Origin: Desulfomonile tiedjei
GTDB lineage: Bacteria > Desulfobacterota > Desulfomonilia > Desulfomonilales > Desulfomonilaceae
Length of the DNA: 64,000 nucleotides
NCBI GenBank assembly: GCA_016218715.1
Contig: JACRDG010000112.1
Coordinates: 124,001-188,000, forward strand
Direction of reading: 5' to 3'
Every line of letters starts with the position of its first letter. The stretch's first letter is position 1. This document shows, piece by piece, positions 17,633 to 26,635 of the stretch. Below the pieces are notes generated by a model that saw nothing but the letters and a program-made list of their open reading frames with translations, had not been told where the DNA came from and did not search any database. The translations under genes and the position numbers were made by a program.

Positions 17633-17662
17633 TTTACTTCTTTAGCCGCGCATTGGTATAAG
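17633..17662 (+). promoter_or_regulatory. Possible sigma-70 promoter of the radical SAM gene
   Basis: TTTACT (17633-17638) and TATAAG (17657-17662) are 18 bases apart in the divergent gap before the radical SAM gene. The boxes are fair, not strong. Confidence 0.35.
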
Positions 17663-17739
17663 ATATCGCGCCGGACATTCGGTTCCCTGGTTCCGTCAGG
17701 GCAAGACTATCAAAACAGTTGCTCCCAGGCAAACAAAGG

Positions 17740-19089
17740 ATGACGAGACCCCATATTCTGCTGGTGAATCCATGGATCCACGATTTCGCGGCATACGACC
17801 TGTGGGCGCGGCCGGTAGGCCTTTTGGTACTGGCCTCGTGGCTGCGGGACGCCGGGTGGGAACCTTCTTTTGTCGACTGCCTGGACCCCGATCATCCCAA
17901 GGCGCCTCCCGTCAAAGTGAGAAGGCATTCCCACGGTCATTTTCACCGGACCTCGATTCCCGTGCCGGAACCGCTCAAGGGAACACCCAGGAAGTTCAGC
18001 CGATACGGACTCGATCCCGAGATCGTACGGGAAGACCTCCGTCATGTCCACCGGCCGGCCGCTATCCTGGTCACCAGCCTCATGACGTACTGGTATCCTG
18101 GCGTCAGGGAAACCATAGAGCAATTACGTGAGGCTTTCCCTCAGACGCCGCTGTTACTTGGTGGCATCTATGCATCTCTTCTCCCCGAGCACGCCGCGGC
18201 CCACTGCCGGCCGGACGAGGTGATCGCCGGGCCCGGCGAAAAGGCTCTGGCTCACGCGCTTTTCCGGCACACCGGCATCCGGGCCAACGGGAACCCTACG
18301 TCGCCGGAACTCCGCTTCAAACCGGCACTGGATCTTATGCGGCAGGTGAGGTTCCTCCCGTTGATCACTTCGAGAGGCTGCCCGTTTCGATGCGTGTACT
18401 GTGCATCGGCCCGGCTTGTTCCGCGCTTCGTCCGGAGGCCGGCATCCGACGTGATCCGTGATATCGAACACGCTGTGGGCCGGTATGATATCGAAGACGT
18501 GGCACTGTACGACGATGCGTTTCTTGTTGACTCCGGCCGACACGCTCTCCCCATCCTGGAAGCCGCGGGCCGGAGCTTTCCCGGCCTGCGCTGGCACTCC
18601 CCGAACGGGCTGCACGCGTCCGAGATCACCCCGCGCGTTGCGGAAGCGATGAAGCATGCGGGGTTCGAGACAATCCGCATAGGCCTGGAGAGTTCTTCTG
18701 ACCAGTTTCACGCAGAAACCGGCGGGAAAACAGACTTGCGGAGTTTCCTGTCGGCGCTCGCCTATCTCAAGGACGCGGGTTTTACGAGGAGGCAGATCGG
18801 AGTGTACCTCCTCGTCGGGCTCCCCGGCCAGACTCGCGACTGCATCGAGGACGACGTGGAGGTAGTCTTGCAAGCCGGTGCCCTCCCCAAGCTCGCGGAA
18901 TACTCTCCCATTCCTCAAACGGCCTTGTGGGAGCGCGCGGTTCAGGCAGCCAGGATTCCCATTGCCGAGGAGCCGCTCTTCCAGAATTGTACGCTCCTCC
19001 CCACCGCCCCAGAGGGGGTCGACTCTCAGTTCTTGCAGACGCTGCGGAAGCGCATAGAAGAGGTCACCAATTCACCCCGCTCCGCGTGA
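17740..19089 (+). CDS. B12-binding-type radical SAM protein
   Basis: A 449-residue protein of the class with an N-terminal cobalamin-binding-like Rossmann domain (HILLVNPWIHDFAAYD, then LLLGGIYASLLPEH) and a radical SAM barrel. The iron-sulfur ligands are C214, C218 and C221 in RGCPFRCVYC. The substrate is not evident; relatives modify lipids, tetrapyrroles or natural products. No maturation or substrate gene is adjacent. ATG 17740 is preferred; an in-frame TTG at 17719 is possible. The cobalamin His motif (DxHxxG) is not visible, so B12 may not bind. Confidence 0.85.
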   Translation: MTRPHILLVNPWIHDFAAYDLWARPVGLLVLASWLRDAGWEPSFVDCLDPDHPKAPPVKVRRHSHGHFHRTSIPVPEPLKGTPRKFSRYGLDPEIVREDLRHVHRPAAILVTSLMTYWYPGVRETIEQLREAFPQTPLLLGGIYASLLPEHAAAHCRPDEVIAGPGEKALAHALFRHTGIRANGNPTSPELRFKPALDLMRQVRFLPLITSRGCPFRCVYCASARLVPRFVRRPASDVIRDIEHAVGRYDIEDVALYDDAFLVDSGRHALPILEAAGRSFPGLRWHSPNGLHASEITPRVAEAMKHAGFETIRIGLESSSDQFHAETGGKTDLRSFLSALAYLKDAGFTRRQIGVYLLVGLPGQTRDCIEDDVEVVLQAGALPKLAEYSPIPQTALWERAVQAARIPIAEEPLFQNCTLLPTAPEGVDSQFLQTLRKRIEEVTNSPRSA

Positions 19090-19306
19090 CCCCGTTCACG
19101 TCGGAGTGCAGATCGCGTATGCCGGCGAGCGATGAATGGATAGGCCTCACAGGAATAAGGGCGACACGTCCTTTCTGTGTGTATGGTATTTTTCGGCGGA
19201 AGAGGATAGAATGGCGTCGAATTTCTTTCACGAGGGTCTCCCACAGAGGTTGCATGCAGGAGGGGGCGGGCTCGCTCTTCGTTGAAAGGCTGCGGAGCAG
19301 TAGGCT

Positions 19307-20491
19307 GTGAAACTGTACGATCTTTTCTCCATGTGCTGGCGCCTGGTCTTGCGCAACCGCAGACGCTACAAGGCGGTTCTCGCGGGAATCGCCGTGGGCA
19401 CCGCGGGATTCATCGTGATCCAGACCATGGGCCAGTCAGTGGAAAAGAAGATGGGGGAGCACCTCGACATTCTCGGGGAAGCCACCGTCATGAAGGCCTA
19501 CTGGGATTTGGAAGAGAATTACCACCCCGGCCAGTTCTACAAGCGTGATGTCGCACGACTGAAACAGATTCCTCACATGATGGCGGTTGCGCCGGTCGTC
19601 AGCCTTCCTGCGGTCGACGCACAGTTTCACACTACGGAGTGGAGCCCGGGCCTTTTCGGCGTGGATCACTCGTACTGGCTCACCCAGACCCCGCACGTTC
19701 TCAAGGGACGTCTCATCGGCCCGTCCGACGTGGTGGGGCGGAAATACGTCTGTGTTCTGGGAAAAGATGTGGTTGGATATTTGTTCGGGGGAAAGGACCC
19801 GGTCGGACAGGTGATCAGGGTCGGAAATTTGAGTTTCACCGTCATCGGCACCCTGGGCGGGGTGCAGCATACCGACATCAAGCGCTCGATATTTATCCCG
19901 ATCACCACTGCCCAGAATCTGTTTCAGGGGCTCTACTGGATTCGGGAAATCTATATGCGCGTCGATAACTGGGACCGGGTGGATTGGGCCCGCGAGCAGG
20001 TGCTCAAAACACTGAGGGCCTCGCACACGGGATACGAAGACGGAATCCGGGTCATGCATTATCCGAAGCGTATCCAAAAGGTCCAGGCTACTGCCTACCT
20101 GGTCAAGTTATTCATCGTGGCCGCGCTCGCGGTGACCATCATCCTTGGGGGCCTCGGCATCAGCAATGTCATGCTTGCAGCGATTCAGGACCGAACGAGA
20201 GAGATCGGCCTCAGGAAAGCTCTCGGGGCCCGGGAGGAGGTCATCATGCTCCAGTTCCTGACTGAGAGCACCCTGATCAGCTTCGTTGCCGGGGCTGTGG
20301 GCGTGCTGGCGGGAGTGCTGACCGTAGAGATCCTCAAGAATCAGCTCGAGGTGCATGTGTCTGCCGCTTCATTGCTGATGAGCGTGGTAATAGGTCTCCT
20401 GTTTACGGCGATTCTGGGAATTGTGTCCGGACTTTACCCGTCAATCAAGGCCAGTCGCATGGATTCCGTCACAGCCATGCGGTTCGAGTGA
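19307..20491 (+). CDS. MacB/FtsX-type ABC transporter permease
   Basis: A 394-residue inner-membrane protein with four membrane segments: one near residues 20-40, then a periplasmic MacB-like core domain (about 45-260), then three near 265-295, 315-345 and 360-385. The C-terminal FtsX domain shows NVMLAAIQDRTREIGLRKALGA, the usual cytoplasmic coupling segment. Such permeases act with a LolD/MacB ATPase. None is adjacent; the nearest ATPase (30313-31029) belongs to another operon. GTG 19307 has GGAG upstream. Confidence 0.9.
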   Translation: MKLYDLFSMCWRLVLRNRRRYKAVLAGIAVGTAGFIVIQTMGQSVEKKMGEHLDILGEATVMKAYWDLEENYHPGQFYKRDVARLKQIPHMMAVAPVVSLPAVDAQFHTTEWSPGLFGVDHSYWLTQTPHVLKGRLIGPSDVVGRKYVCVLGKDVVGYLFGGKDPVGQVIRVGNLSFTVIGTLGGVQHTDIKRSIFIPITTAQNLFQGLYWIREIYMRVDNWDRVDWAREQVLKTLRASHTGYEDGIRVMHYPKRIQKVQATAYLVKLFIVAALAVTIILGGLGISNVMLAAIQDRTREIGLRKALGAREEVIMLQFLTESTLISFVAGAVGVLAGVLTVEILKNQLEVHVSAASLLMSVVIGLLFTAILGIVSGLYPSIKASRMDSVTAMRFE

Positions 20492-20750
20492 TCCGTTGCA
20501 CCTCGATTCGCCGCCGCAGTGCGGCTGTCCTGTACGAGCCGCTCCTCTTTCTTGTTGACGTCTTCGCCCGTATTTCCTATGTGTAACAGCAACGATGCTT
20601 GCGCAGCATGCTGACGCTGCGTTGGATGGTGGTCGCGACCCCTATGCAACAGGCGTCTCGCCAAAGCCATCTCCCTTATCGGACACTTCTTTCTGCATTG
20701 CGGCGACCGTCGCCGAAGACTGCCACATCACGGCACCAAGGAGGGGTACT

Positions 20751-21293
20751 ATGGAGTACATGCATATCGCCGGTCATGTGTATTCCCGAAATGCGTTGAC
20801 ACCTCCCGTCATCAACTCCGACATTGCGTTGAAGTTCGGCATTCAAGTCGCGTGCAATGTGGCGCCCGGCCAGTACGCGGGCCCAAACGTGGGGAGTAAC
20901 GTCAAACTCAGGCTGTTGGTCGATGGCGGAACGCGGAGGATGACCTGTCACGCGAAAGTCGACTGGGTCCGCGAAGACCCTGACGCCGAGGAATGCCTCG
21001 TCGGCTTCGGGAGCCTCTCCCTCACGGACGAGGAGTTCTGGATCCTGGAAAGAAATTTTTCAGACCGACCGCGACAGCCTCTCGAATTCGGCACAAGCGT
21101 CCGAGACAAGGCAACAGCGGCCGAGACGGTCCGGGTGAGTTCGCAGGCACGGGAGATCATGAGACTCAAGGCAGTCAATTTTCCCGTGAGCATAATCGAG
21201 GCCATCGACGAAAGCAGGGGACCGGTTTCGTTCTCCGAGTTCGTGACCAACGCAGTACGGGCATACCTCAAGAGGCCTCAGGCGGACTCTTGA
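20751..21293 (+). CDS. PilZ-like protein with C-terminal ribbon-helix-helix-like region
   Basis: A 180-residue protein with a very strong ribosome site (AAGGAGGGG before ATG 20751). Residues about 15-110 look like a PilZ beta-barrel without a clear c-di-GMP binding motif: VGSNVKLRLLVDGGTRRMTCHAKVDWV and ECLVGFGSLSLTDEEFWILE are typical strands. The last 45 residues (MRLKAVNFPVSIIEAIDES...FSEFVTNAVRAYLK) resemble a CopG/Arc ribbon-helix-helix DNA-binding unit. The combination is unusual; the RHH call rests on pattern alone. A repeat copy begins just after the stop. Confidence 0.55.
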   Translation: MEYMHIAGHVYSRNALTPPVINSDIALKFGIQVACNVAPGQYAGPNVGSNVKLRLLVDGGTRRMTCHAKVDWVREDPDAEECLVGFGSLSLTDEEFWILERNFSDRPRQPLEFGTSVRDKATAAETVRVSSQAREIMRLKAVNFPVSIIEAIDESRGPVSFSEFVTNAVRAYLKRPQADS

Positions 21294-21297
21294 TATG

Positions 21298-21405
21298 GAG
21301 TGCATTGCTGCACTAATGCGATCGCGTATTCGCGGAACCCTTGGTAGGCTGTGGTGAGCGAAGCGAACCGCACCATTCGAGGTATTGGCCGCAGGCAATT
21401 CAACC
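21298..21405 (+). repeat. Dispersed repeat family B, copy 1
   Basis: The stretch starts with GTGCATTGCTGCACTAATGC and contains GGTGAGCGAAGCGAACC at 21353-21369. It aligns along its length with the reverse complement of 59660-59760. The core forms a hairpin with its flanks. It sits directly after a gene. Confidence 0.7.
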
Positions 21406-21501
21406 AGGAACCATTAAGCGATGAGGTCCGCACGTCGCTGCCGTGCATACCGGCACTCTACGCGTGCCTTCTTCGGCTCGCGAGATCTATCCTTGAAGGC
21501 A

Positions 21502-22746
21502 TCAAACCCCACCCGTGTCGCCCGGAAGGGGCACCAGCCTTTCATAGAGATCCAACACCTTCCGATGGCAGCGTTCCGGGTCGAACGTCTCCCGGACCCG
21601 AGCACGGCCTCGCTCGGCCATTGCCAGGGCACGATCCCGGTCTGCCACCATCGTCAGCACCGCGTCTGCAATCGCTTCCGGGTCTTTCTCGGGGATGAGG
21701 AGTCCGGTTCGTTCGTTTTCGATCACCTCAGGAATGCCCGAAACATCGGTGGCTATGACCGGAACGCGATGCATGAGCGACTCCATGATCACGGTGGGTA
21801 TTCCGTCTCGGTCGCCTGACGCATGAACCACGCTCGGCACGATCAGGACATCCGAAGAGCAGAACAACGCGGAAACGCTGTCGTAGAGGACGAACCCGGG
21901 GAACCTAATCCGCCCGCCGAGCCCCAGCCTCTTGGCAAGGGCTTTGAGCTGAACTCCTCTCGGGCCGTCTCCTGCCAATGTAAGCCGGAAATCGATTCCC
22001 CGATCCGCCAGTATGCTACACCCGCGAAGTAGGTAGTCGTACCCCTTCTTCCCAACGAACCTGCCGATCGCGAGCAGTTGAACGGGACGCCGCATCGTGA
22101 CCGGGGCCTCGCACTGCTCGATAAGCGGGACGCCGTTGTACGTCAGATGGATCTTGGATTCCGCCTCCGGACAGATGCCCGCGAGATAGGGAATGTTGGT
22201 TCCGGTCTCGCTCCTCACGAACGCCGCGTCCCGCATCTTCTCACCGAGGGCACCATCCGCGGGATAGATATCCCACGCCCGAGCGGTAAAGCTGAAGGGT
22301 TTGCCGGTAAGCCGCGAAGCAATCCAGGCGGCCGTCGCAGGACCGCTCGCCCAGGGAGCGTGAATGTGTTGGATATGCTCCTCCTCGAACCGCCGGGCGA
22401 GGTGAAAAGCGCAGAGAAACGCCCAGAAATTTTCAGCACCCTTCTCGATGCCGTTCCAGCGCCGGAAGGGAACGGTGCGGAGGAGTTCGCCCACCAGCTT
22501 CGGGTTGCGCCGTCGCCAGAATCGGAGATCTCCTGCGACGGTTGTCAGAAGCGGGATCCCGAGCCTTTCGACCTCCGAGGAGGCCGCCCGCATCTCCGCG
22601 GAAAGGCCAGCGGTCAGTTCCCCGTACAAGGTAAAGACCTGGAGCGGGAGCCCCATCCTGCGAAGATTGACTGCTTCTCGAAAAATGAAGGTCTCCGAGG
22701 GCTTGGGAAACCACAACAAGACGTATGCGGTGCGAGGGAGGGTCAA
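21502..22746 (-). CDS. Group 1 (GT4) glycosyltransferase
   Basis: A 414-residue GT-B enzyme that probably adds a sugar to a surface polysaccharide. The N-terminal domain begins AYVLLWFPKPSETFIFREA; the C-terminal donor domain has LLAIGRFVGKKGYDYLL, the GDGP turn and the E-x7-E site in VIMESLMHRVPVIATDVSGIPEVI. The frame stays open to 22959, but that extension is encoded by a dispersed repeat and matches nothing, so TTG 22746 is taken as start; its ribosome site is weak. Codon use and neighbours fit the polysaccharide region up to 30.2 kb. Confidence 0.85.
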   Translation of the reverse strand: MTLPRTAYVLLWFPKPSETFIFREAVNLRRMGLPLQVFTLYGELTAGLSAEMRAASSEVERLGIPLLTTVAGDLRFWRRRNPKLVGELLRTVPFRRWNGIEKGAENFWAFLCAFHLARRFEEEHIQHIHAPWASGPATAAWIASRLTGKPFSFTARAWDIYPADGALGEKMRDAAFVRSETGTNIPYLAGICPEAESKIHLTYNGVPLIEQCEAPVTMRRPVQLLAIGRFVGKKGYDYLLRGCSILADRGIDFRLTLAGDGPRGVQLKALAKRLGLGGRIRFPGFVLYDSVSALFCSSDVLIVPSVVHASGDRDGIPTVIMESLMHRVPVIATDVSGIPEVIENERTGLLIPEKDPEAIADAVLTMVADRDRALAMAERGRARVRETFDPERCHRKVLDLYERLVPLPGDTGGV

Positions 22747-22794
22747 TGCTTGGCAGTTCCCGGCTTCGAGACTGGAGGATTGGCACTCGGTTTC

Positions 22795-22945
22795 ATATAT
22801 ACGGTATCTCCGTTGGAGTCCCTGCTCTTGGCTGTTTAGTGGGACCGGCATCTTGCGGGTCACTCTTCCGAAGCGAGTCCCTTCCATCGGCGCTATTCCG
22901 GTGGCCGAATCCTGGCTGCTCGCATGGGTGCCTCTGCTGGCTTGC
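22795..22945 (+). repeat. Dispersed repeat family A, copy 1
   Basis: The copy runs from ATACGGTATCTCCGTTGG through GGACCGGCATCTTGCGGGTC to CGCATGGGTGCC and GGCTTGC. The whole stretch aligns with the reverse complement of 59440-59582, and its first half with 41532-41590. Confidence 0.8.
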
Positions 22946-23000
22946 AAAAGAAAGGACAACTACTCGACCGTATTCAGGAAATGGTGTAATTACTACGCCT

Positions 23001-23140
23001 TTTCACAAGTTCGGTCGCGCATTTCGGGGGCCTTGGTGGGACAGGCATCTTGCCTGTCGTTTCTGAATGGGCCGGCAAGATGCCGGCCCCACTGAACAAC
23101 CAAGAACCGGCCCAGGAGCGACACCGTATTTACGAAATCC
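23001..23140 (-). repeat. Dispersed repeat family A, copy 2
   Basis: It starts with CACAAGTTCGGTCGCGC, carries two palindromes (ACAGGCATCTTGCCTGT and GCCGGCAAGATGCCGGC) and ends with GACACCGTATTTACG. It is the most complete copy with both ends and aligns to the reverse complement of 41532-41672. Together with copy 1 it fills most of the gap between the glycosyltransferase and SGNH genes (22747-23158), which has no gene. Confidence 0.85.
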
Positions 23141-23158
23141 TGTGCTTGGTCAGCCCAG

Positions 23159-24208
23159 TCATTTGGGCAACCGCTCCAAGACTGCCTTTGCCATTTTCTG
23201 TGCCACCATCTCGTTGCCGGCATCTGTTGTGTGAACTCCGTCGGGTTCGTACGCGGCCACCGTTCTGTCGCAGAGGGCCTCCTGAAAGTCGATGAAGTAA
23301 GGTTTCGCGTGCAGCCGTTCTTTTATTGCCATGTACGGCAGCGTGAGGTTCCGGCGCACCGTGGCAAAGCGTTCCGAGTTCATGATCACCCCTTTCTCCT
23401 GTGCTCGAACCGATTCCGGGACATTGCATTGCTCGATCCACAGGGCCGGTTGCCAAAACAGGAGGAAGTCCGTGCCGTAACAGACGGCAAGCTTGTTCAC
23501 ATGGTCGTAACGCTCTTCGGTGAGCCGTGCAAGTTGGTTCAAGCCGGCCGAGTCAGGCTGTATTGGGATCAGCATTTGGTGGATCTTGTCGTAAAGCTCC
23601 TTGGTGAACGAACAGTAGATCGCTGCATTGAGGGGCTTGAGCAGGCCGAACCAGCTCTGGCGATAGCTCTCGATGATGGCGCGCACGCGACGGTACCCGT
23701 GATGACCGTACGGGGTGCCGTGTTCCGCGAAGTACTTGGCATCGTTCGTACCGTCGTAGAAAACGATCAGGTTCGGCTTCTCGGGACTTTCTATGAGGAG
23801 CTTCTGGAGGTATTTCGTCTCCAGGAGCGAGTTGAAAGAGAGCATACCGTAGTTGGTTACCGTGAAGTGCCGGCCGTCTCCGCTCGCGTTGAGTGCCTTT
23901 GCCAACTGGCTGGCAATGGTCTTATCGTCGGGCGAGGTCGATCCCCGCATGGTGGACCCGCCCAGCATCCAAATGGTGACATTCTTCTTGGCATCGTCCG
24001 ATTTGGAGTTGAACGCGGTCTTGCGAATCCCTTCCGATTGCAGGAAGACAGCGTACCCGTCGTATACCGCACGGCCTCCCTCCCGGATCTCTCCGTACAG
24101 GACAAAATTGCCGATCGAAATGACGACGAAGCTCAAGACTTCCACGCACAACGCGAGCACGACTATCCCTTTGATTGCCAACCAAAGGACCCGGAGAATC
24201 TTCCTCAT
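23159..24208 (-). CDS. Membrane-anchored SGNH/GDSL-type hydrolase
   Basis: A 349-residue protein with one N-terminal membrane segment (about residues 8-35) and a periplasmic SGNH hydrolase domain. Block I is LGGSTMRGS with the nucleophile Ser, block III YDGTNDAKY holds the Asn, and DGVHTTDAGNEMVA near the end carries the catalytic Asp/His pair. Such anchored enzymes often remove or add acyl groups on exported polysaccharides, which fits neighbours on both sides. AGAGGAG five bases before ATG 24208 supports the start. Confidence 0.85.
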   Translation of the reverse strand: MRKILRVLWLAIKGIVVLALCVEVLSFVVISIGNFVLYGEIREGGRAVYDGYAVFLQSEGIRKTAFNSKSDDAKKNVTIWMLGGSTMRGSTSPDDKTIASQLAKALNASGDGRHFTVTNYGMLSFNSLLETKYLQKLLIESPEKPNLIVFYDGTNDAKYFAEHGTPYGHHGYRRVRAIIESYRQSWFGLLKPLNAAIYCSFTKELYDKIHQMLIPIQPDSAGLNQLARLTEERYDHVNKLAVCYGTDFLLFWQPALWIEQCNVPESVRAQEKGVIMNSERFATVRRNLTLPYMAIKERLHAKPYFIDFQEALCDRTVAAYEPDGVHTTDAGNEMVAQKMAKAVLERLPK

Positions 24209-24303
24209 GAACTCCTCTTCTCCTGCTCTGACGGTGCAGTGGGCACCAGTCGTTCAGAATGCTGCGTTATACGCCACAATGATTGCCGTTGTGAAGCCTC
24301 ATG

Positions 24304-26247
24304 TCAATGGATGGAACGGAGGCTCTTTCCGTAGAAGTTTTCTCGCGGCGATCCCCATACGTGCGACGCGCCGGAGTTGAGCTTTATGCCCGACAGATGC
24401 AAGGTAGAGATGAGTCCGCTGGACCACGGATCCTTGACCGGACGCCTCGATCGGCCGTTCAGTGCTGTCCATCCAGTGACGCGGTCGGGATTGGAGCGTA
24501 GCGACGACGCGCCCTGCCATTTGATGCCCGAGCGGACGACCGGCCCGCCCGCTGCGATCTGGTCGAGCACGGCCATGGAGGAATCCTTGCGGCCGAGGAT
24601 GAGGAGCCGGTCGTAAGGTATCGGTCGGTCCATCGGCACCCCTCTCGTAACAAACCCATCCGTACAAGCGACTGCCTGATGGAACAACCGGTTGGGCGGC
24701 GTCGAGGCATCGGGATAGAGATACCACGCGGCAAGATCCCGCTGCGAGTAGAGCATCCGCATCAGTTCTCTCAGGCCGTTCCAGCCGCGGAAGATTGCCG
24801 CCCGGCCCGCCGAAGATTCAAGGTCGAGGAAGACGAAGTTGGTCCCGGGTCTTGCTGAGGGGACCTGGCTGATGAGGCTCCGTACCAGGGCGTTCCGCAC
24901 TTCCGCGGCCTGCTGCCAATCGTTGGCGAGGCCGACATGGAAGAGGGCCATGGCAGCCACCGCGACGATTGCGGCCACGCGTGCGGCAGCACGCACTCGC
25001 GGGTGTTTCCATCCCGTCACGAGCGACGCGAGCAGCATGGCGAGCCCGAAGGAGCCGGAACTGTAAATGCGGCTGGACCAGTTGAAATTGAACCACGCGG
25101 TATAACCTTCCGGGATCGAGCCCCATTGTATCGAGGCTGATTCGGCAATTTTAGGCGTAACAGACCCATATCCCGCAAGTTGATAGGGGAGCAGCCCCAA
25201 CACGAGAACCACCCCCGCGACCAGCATCAGGTACGCGCGGCTGTCCAGAAATCCATGTTTGCGCTGAGGCTCTTCGCGCGTCGAGCGGACAGCGAACAGG
25301 ACCATCGCGGTCCATCCTGCCACCGCGGCCGCAAGCAGCCAGGCCCGGACATCTCCGGAAGCGATCGCCGCAAACGGTTCGGCCACATAGAAAGGAAGGA
25401 GAGCCAGGTAAGCCCAGATCAACTCCCATTGCGGCAGCACGGAGCTGTGGCTCACCGCCCCGCCGCTCAAGAGGAGGAATCTGAGGGAGACCGCCAGGAC
25501 AAACCCGACTACCACTGCACCGCCGAGCTTCGCGAGGAACGCCCTATCATCTCGGGCGCACACCGCGCGCAAGTCTTCAGTGGGGCCGGTATCTTGCCGG
25601 TCCTTCTTCCGATCTTCGCCGGCGCGCAGCCGCGCGGGTATCGTCAGAAGCGGGACCGCAAATATGAGGAAACTGGGCGCTTCGTACGTGAGGAAGGACA
25701 GGATGTAGGCTGTAATAGGCGGAAACAGGCCCTGCACGGTCGCTGCGCCTTGCGCCCACCGCTGAAACAGCAACGCGCTCGCCCAAAAAAAGAGCAGGCT
25801 CAAACGGGAATTGTCCGTGGTCACGACGTAGGTCAATGACGAGACCGTGGGGAGGAAGAAAGCGAACGAGACCGCTGCTGCCACGAACGCCCCGCGTGCG
25901 GGGAACGCCCTTGCGAGACAGAGCCCCATGAGCAGGCTGGCGCCTGCCAGGAGCAGGAGCGAAAACAGATGGAAGGCAATCTTGTTGAATCCGAAAAACT
26001 CGAACAGGCAGATCCAGTAAACCCCTTCCACCGGCCGCAGGCAATCTCGTGCGTATGCCCAAATTGAATGCGGAAACGCGTGCCAGTAAGGCCAGCTAAA
26101 GATCCACCAGTCGTCGCCCTCGAAACCGATGTCGCCGGTGATGGCGGTCAAGGCCATGGCGTAGCAGACCAGTCCCGCGAAAACGAGGTACGGAACCGAT
26201 CCTATACCGGCCGTTTCGCCGGTCCGGCAACCGACACTGCTCTCCAT
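24304..26247 (-). CDS. Polytopic membrane protein, GT-C glycosyltransferase-like
   Basis: A 647-residue protein with about ten predicted membrane helices in the first two thirds and a soluble C-terminal part (about 450-647). The first outer loop has GDIGFEGDDWWIFSWPYW, and an acidic pair at this place is usual in GT-C enzymes that use lipid-linked sugars. It would act in the inner membrane on polysaccharide or glycolipid. Residues encoded by 25574-25620 (KKDRQDTGPTEDL) derive from a dispersed repeat inserted in frame. Both neighbours on this strand and the cluster after it fit surface-sugar work. No conserved motif proves the activity. Confidence 0.65.
   Translation of the reverse strand: MESSVGCRTGETAGIGSVPYLVFAGLVCYAMALTAITGDIGFEGDDWWIFSWPYWHAFPHSIWAYARDCLRPVEGVYWICLFEFFGFNKIAFHLFSLLLLAGASLLMGLCLARAFPARGAFVAAAVSFAFFLPTVSSLTYVVTTDNSRLSLLFFWASALLFQRWAQGAATVQGLFPPITAYILSFLTYEAPSFLIFAVPLLTIPARLRAGEDRKKDRQDTGPTEDLRAVCARDDRAFLAKLGGAVVVGFVLAVSLRFLLLSGGAVSHSSVLPQWELIWAYLALLPFYVAEPFAAIASGDVRAWLLAAAVAGWTAMVLFAVRSTREEPQRKHGFLDSRAYLMLVAGVVLVLGLLPYQLAGYGSVTPKIAESASIQWGSIPEGYTAWFNFNWSSRIYSSGSFGLAMLLASLVTGWKHPRVRAAARVAAIVAVAAMALFHVGLANDWQQAAEVRNALVRSLISQVPSARPGTNFVFLDLESSAGRAAIFRGWNGLRELMRMLYSQRDLAAWYLYPDASTPPNRLFHQAVACTDGFVTRGVPMDRPIPYDRLLILGRKDSSMAVLDQIAAGGPVVRSGIKWQGASSLRSNPDRVTGWTALNGRSRRPVKDPWSSGLISTLHLSGIKLNSGASHVWGSPRENFYGKSLRSIH
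25574..25620 (-). repeat. Family A repeat fragment inside a coding sequence
   Basis: The plus strand reads GTCTTCAGTGGGGCCGGTAT then CTTGCCGGTCCTTCTTCCGA, matching the centre of family A copies at 22835-22870 and 41573-41600. It is read through in frame in the membrane-protein gene and encodes an extra hydrophilic loop. Confidence 0.75.
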
Positions 26248-26635
26248 ACGAAAACGCGTCCTCCAAAAGGTCTTTCAGGAAACCTCAGCCGGCGACAATG
26301 TCAGGCCGGGAGCCCCTCGCGAGGTCGTTCATGCCTCGGAACCCGCCGAGCCTGAACTCACCTGCAACGTGGGATGCATCATGGTGGATTTCTGTCGCTC
26401 CGTCAATTTTTCGCAGACCTGTGGGTGGATGGTACACGATGTTCTTGACCTGCGACGCATGCAGGTGTATGGGGTAAAAGTTTGGGGAACGACCCCGCTG
26501 CCGTGGACATCTGTCCGCTGGGTCACGCAGTTCCGGGGCATGTTGGCCGGAAATCGTTCGGGCGGCGATTTCGGGTCCTTTGCAGCCGGAGAGCTTCCTG
26601 AGCGTCTATTGCGATTCTTCAGTAAAGGATGAGCT
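26248..26635. other. Divergent gap without a gene
   Basis: Nearly 390 bases separate the membrane-protein gene from the aminotransferase gene. Short frames here (for example 26369-26632) have no family resemblance. Promoters for both directions are expected, but no convincing boxes were found. Confidence 0.4.

Noticed and set aside
19307-20491. Pairing the lone MacB-type permease with the ATPase at 30313
   Set aside because: That ATPase overlaps devC by four bases in its own operon 10 kb away; no evidence links the two.
21502-22959. Longer start for the GT4 glycosyltransferase at 22959
   Set aside because: The extra 71 codons are encoded by a family A repeat and have no resemblance to the enzyme family.
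26369-26632. 87-codon frame before the sugar aminotransferase
   Set aside because: No ribosome site, no domain, and its composition looks like untranslated sequence.
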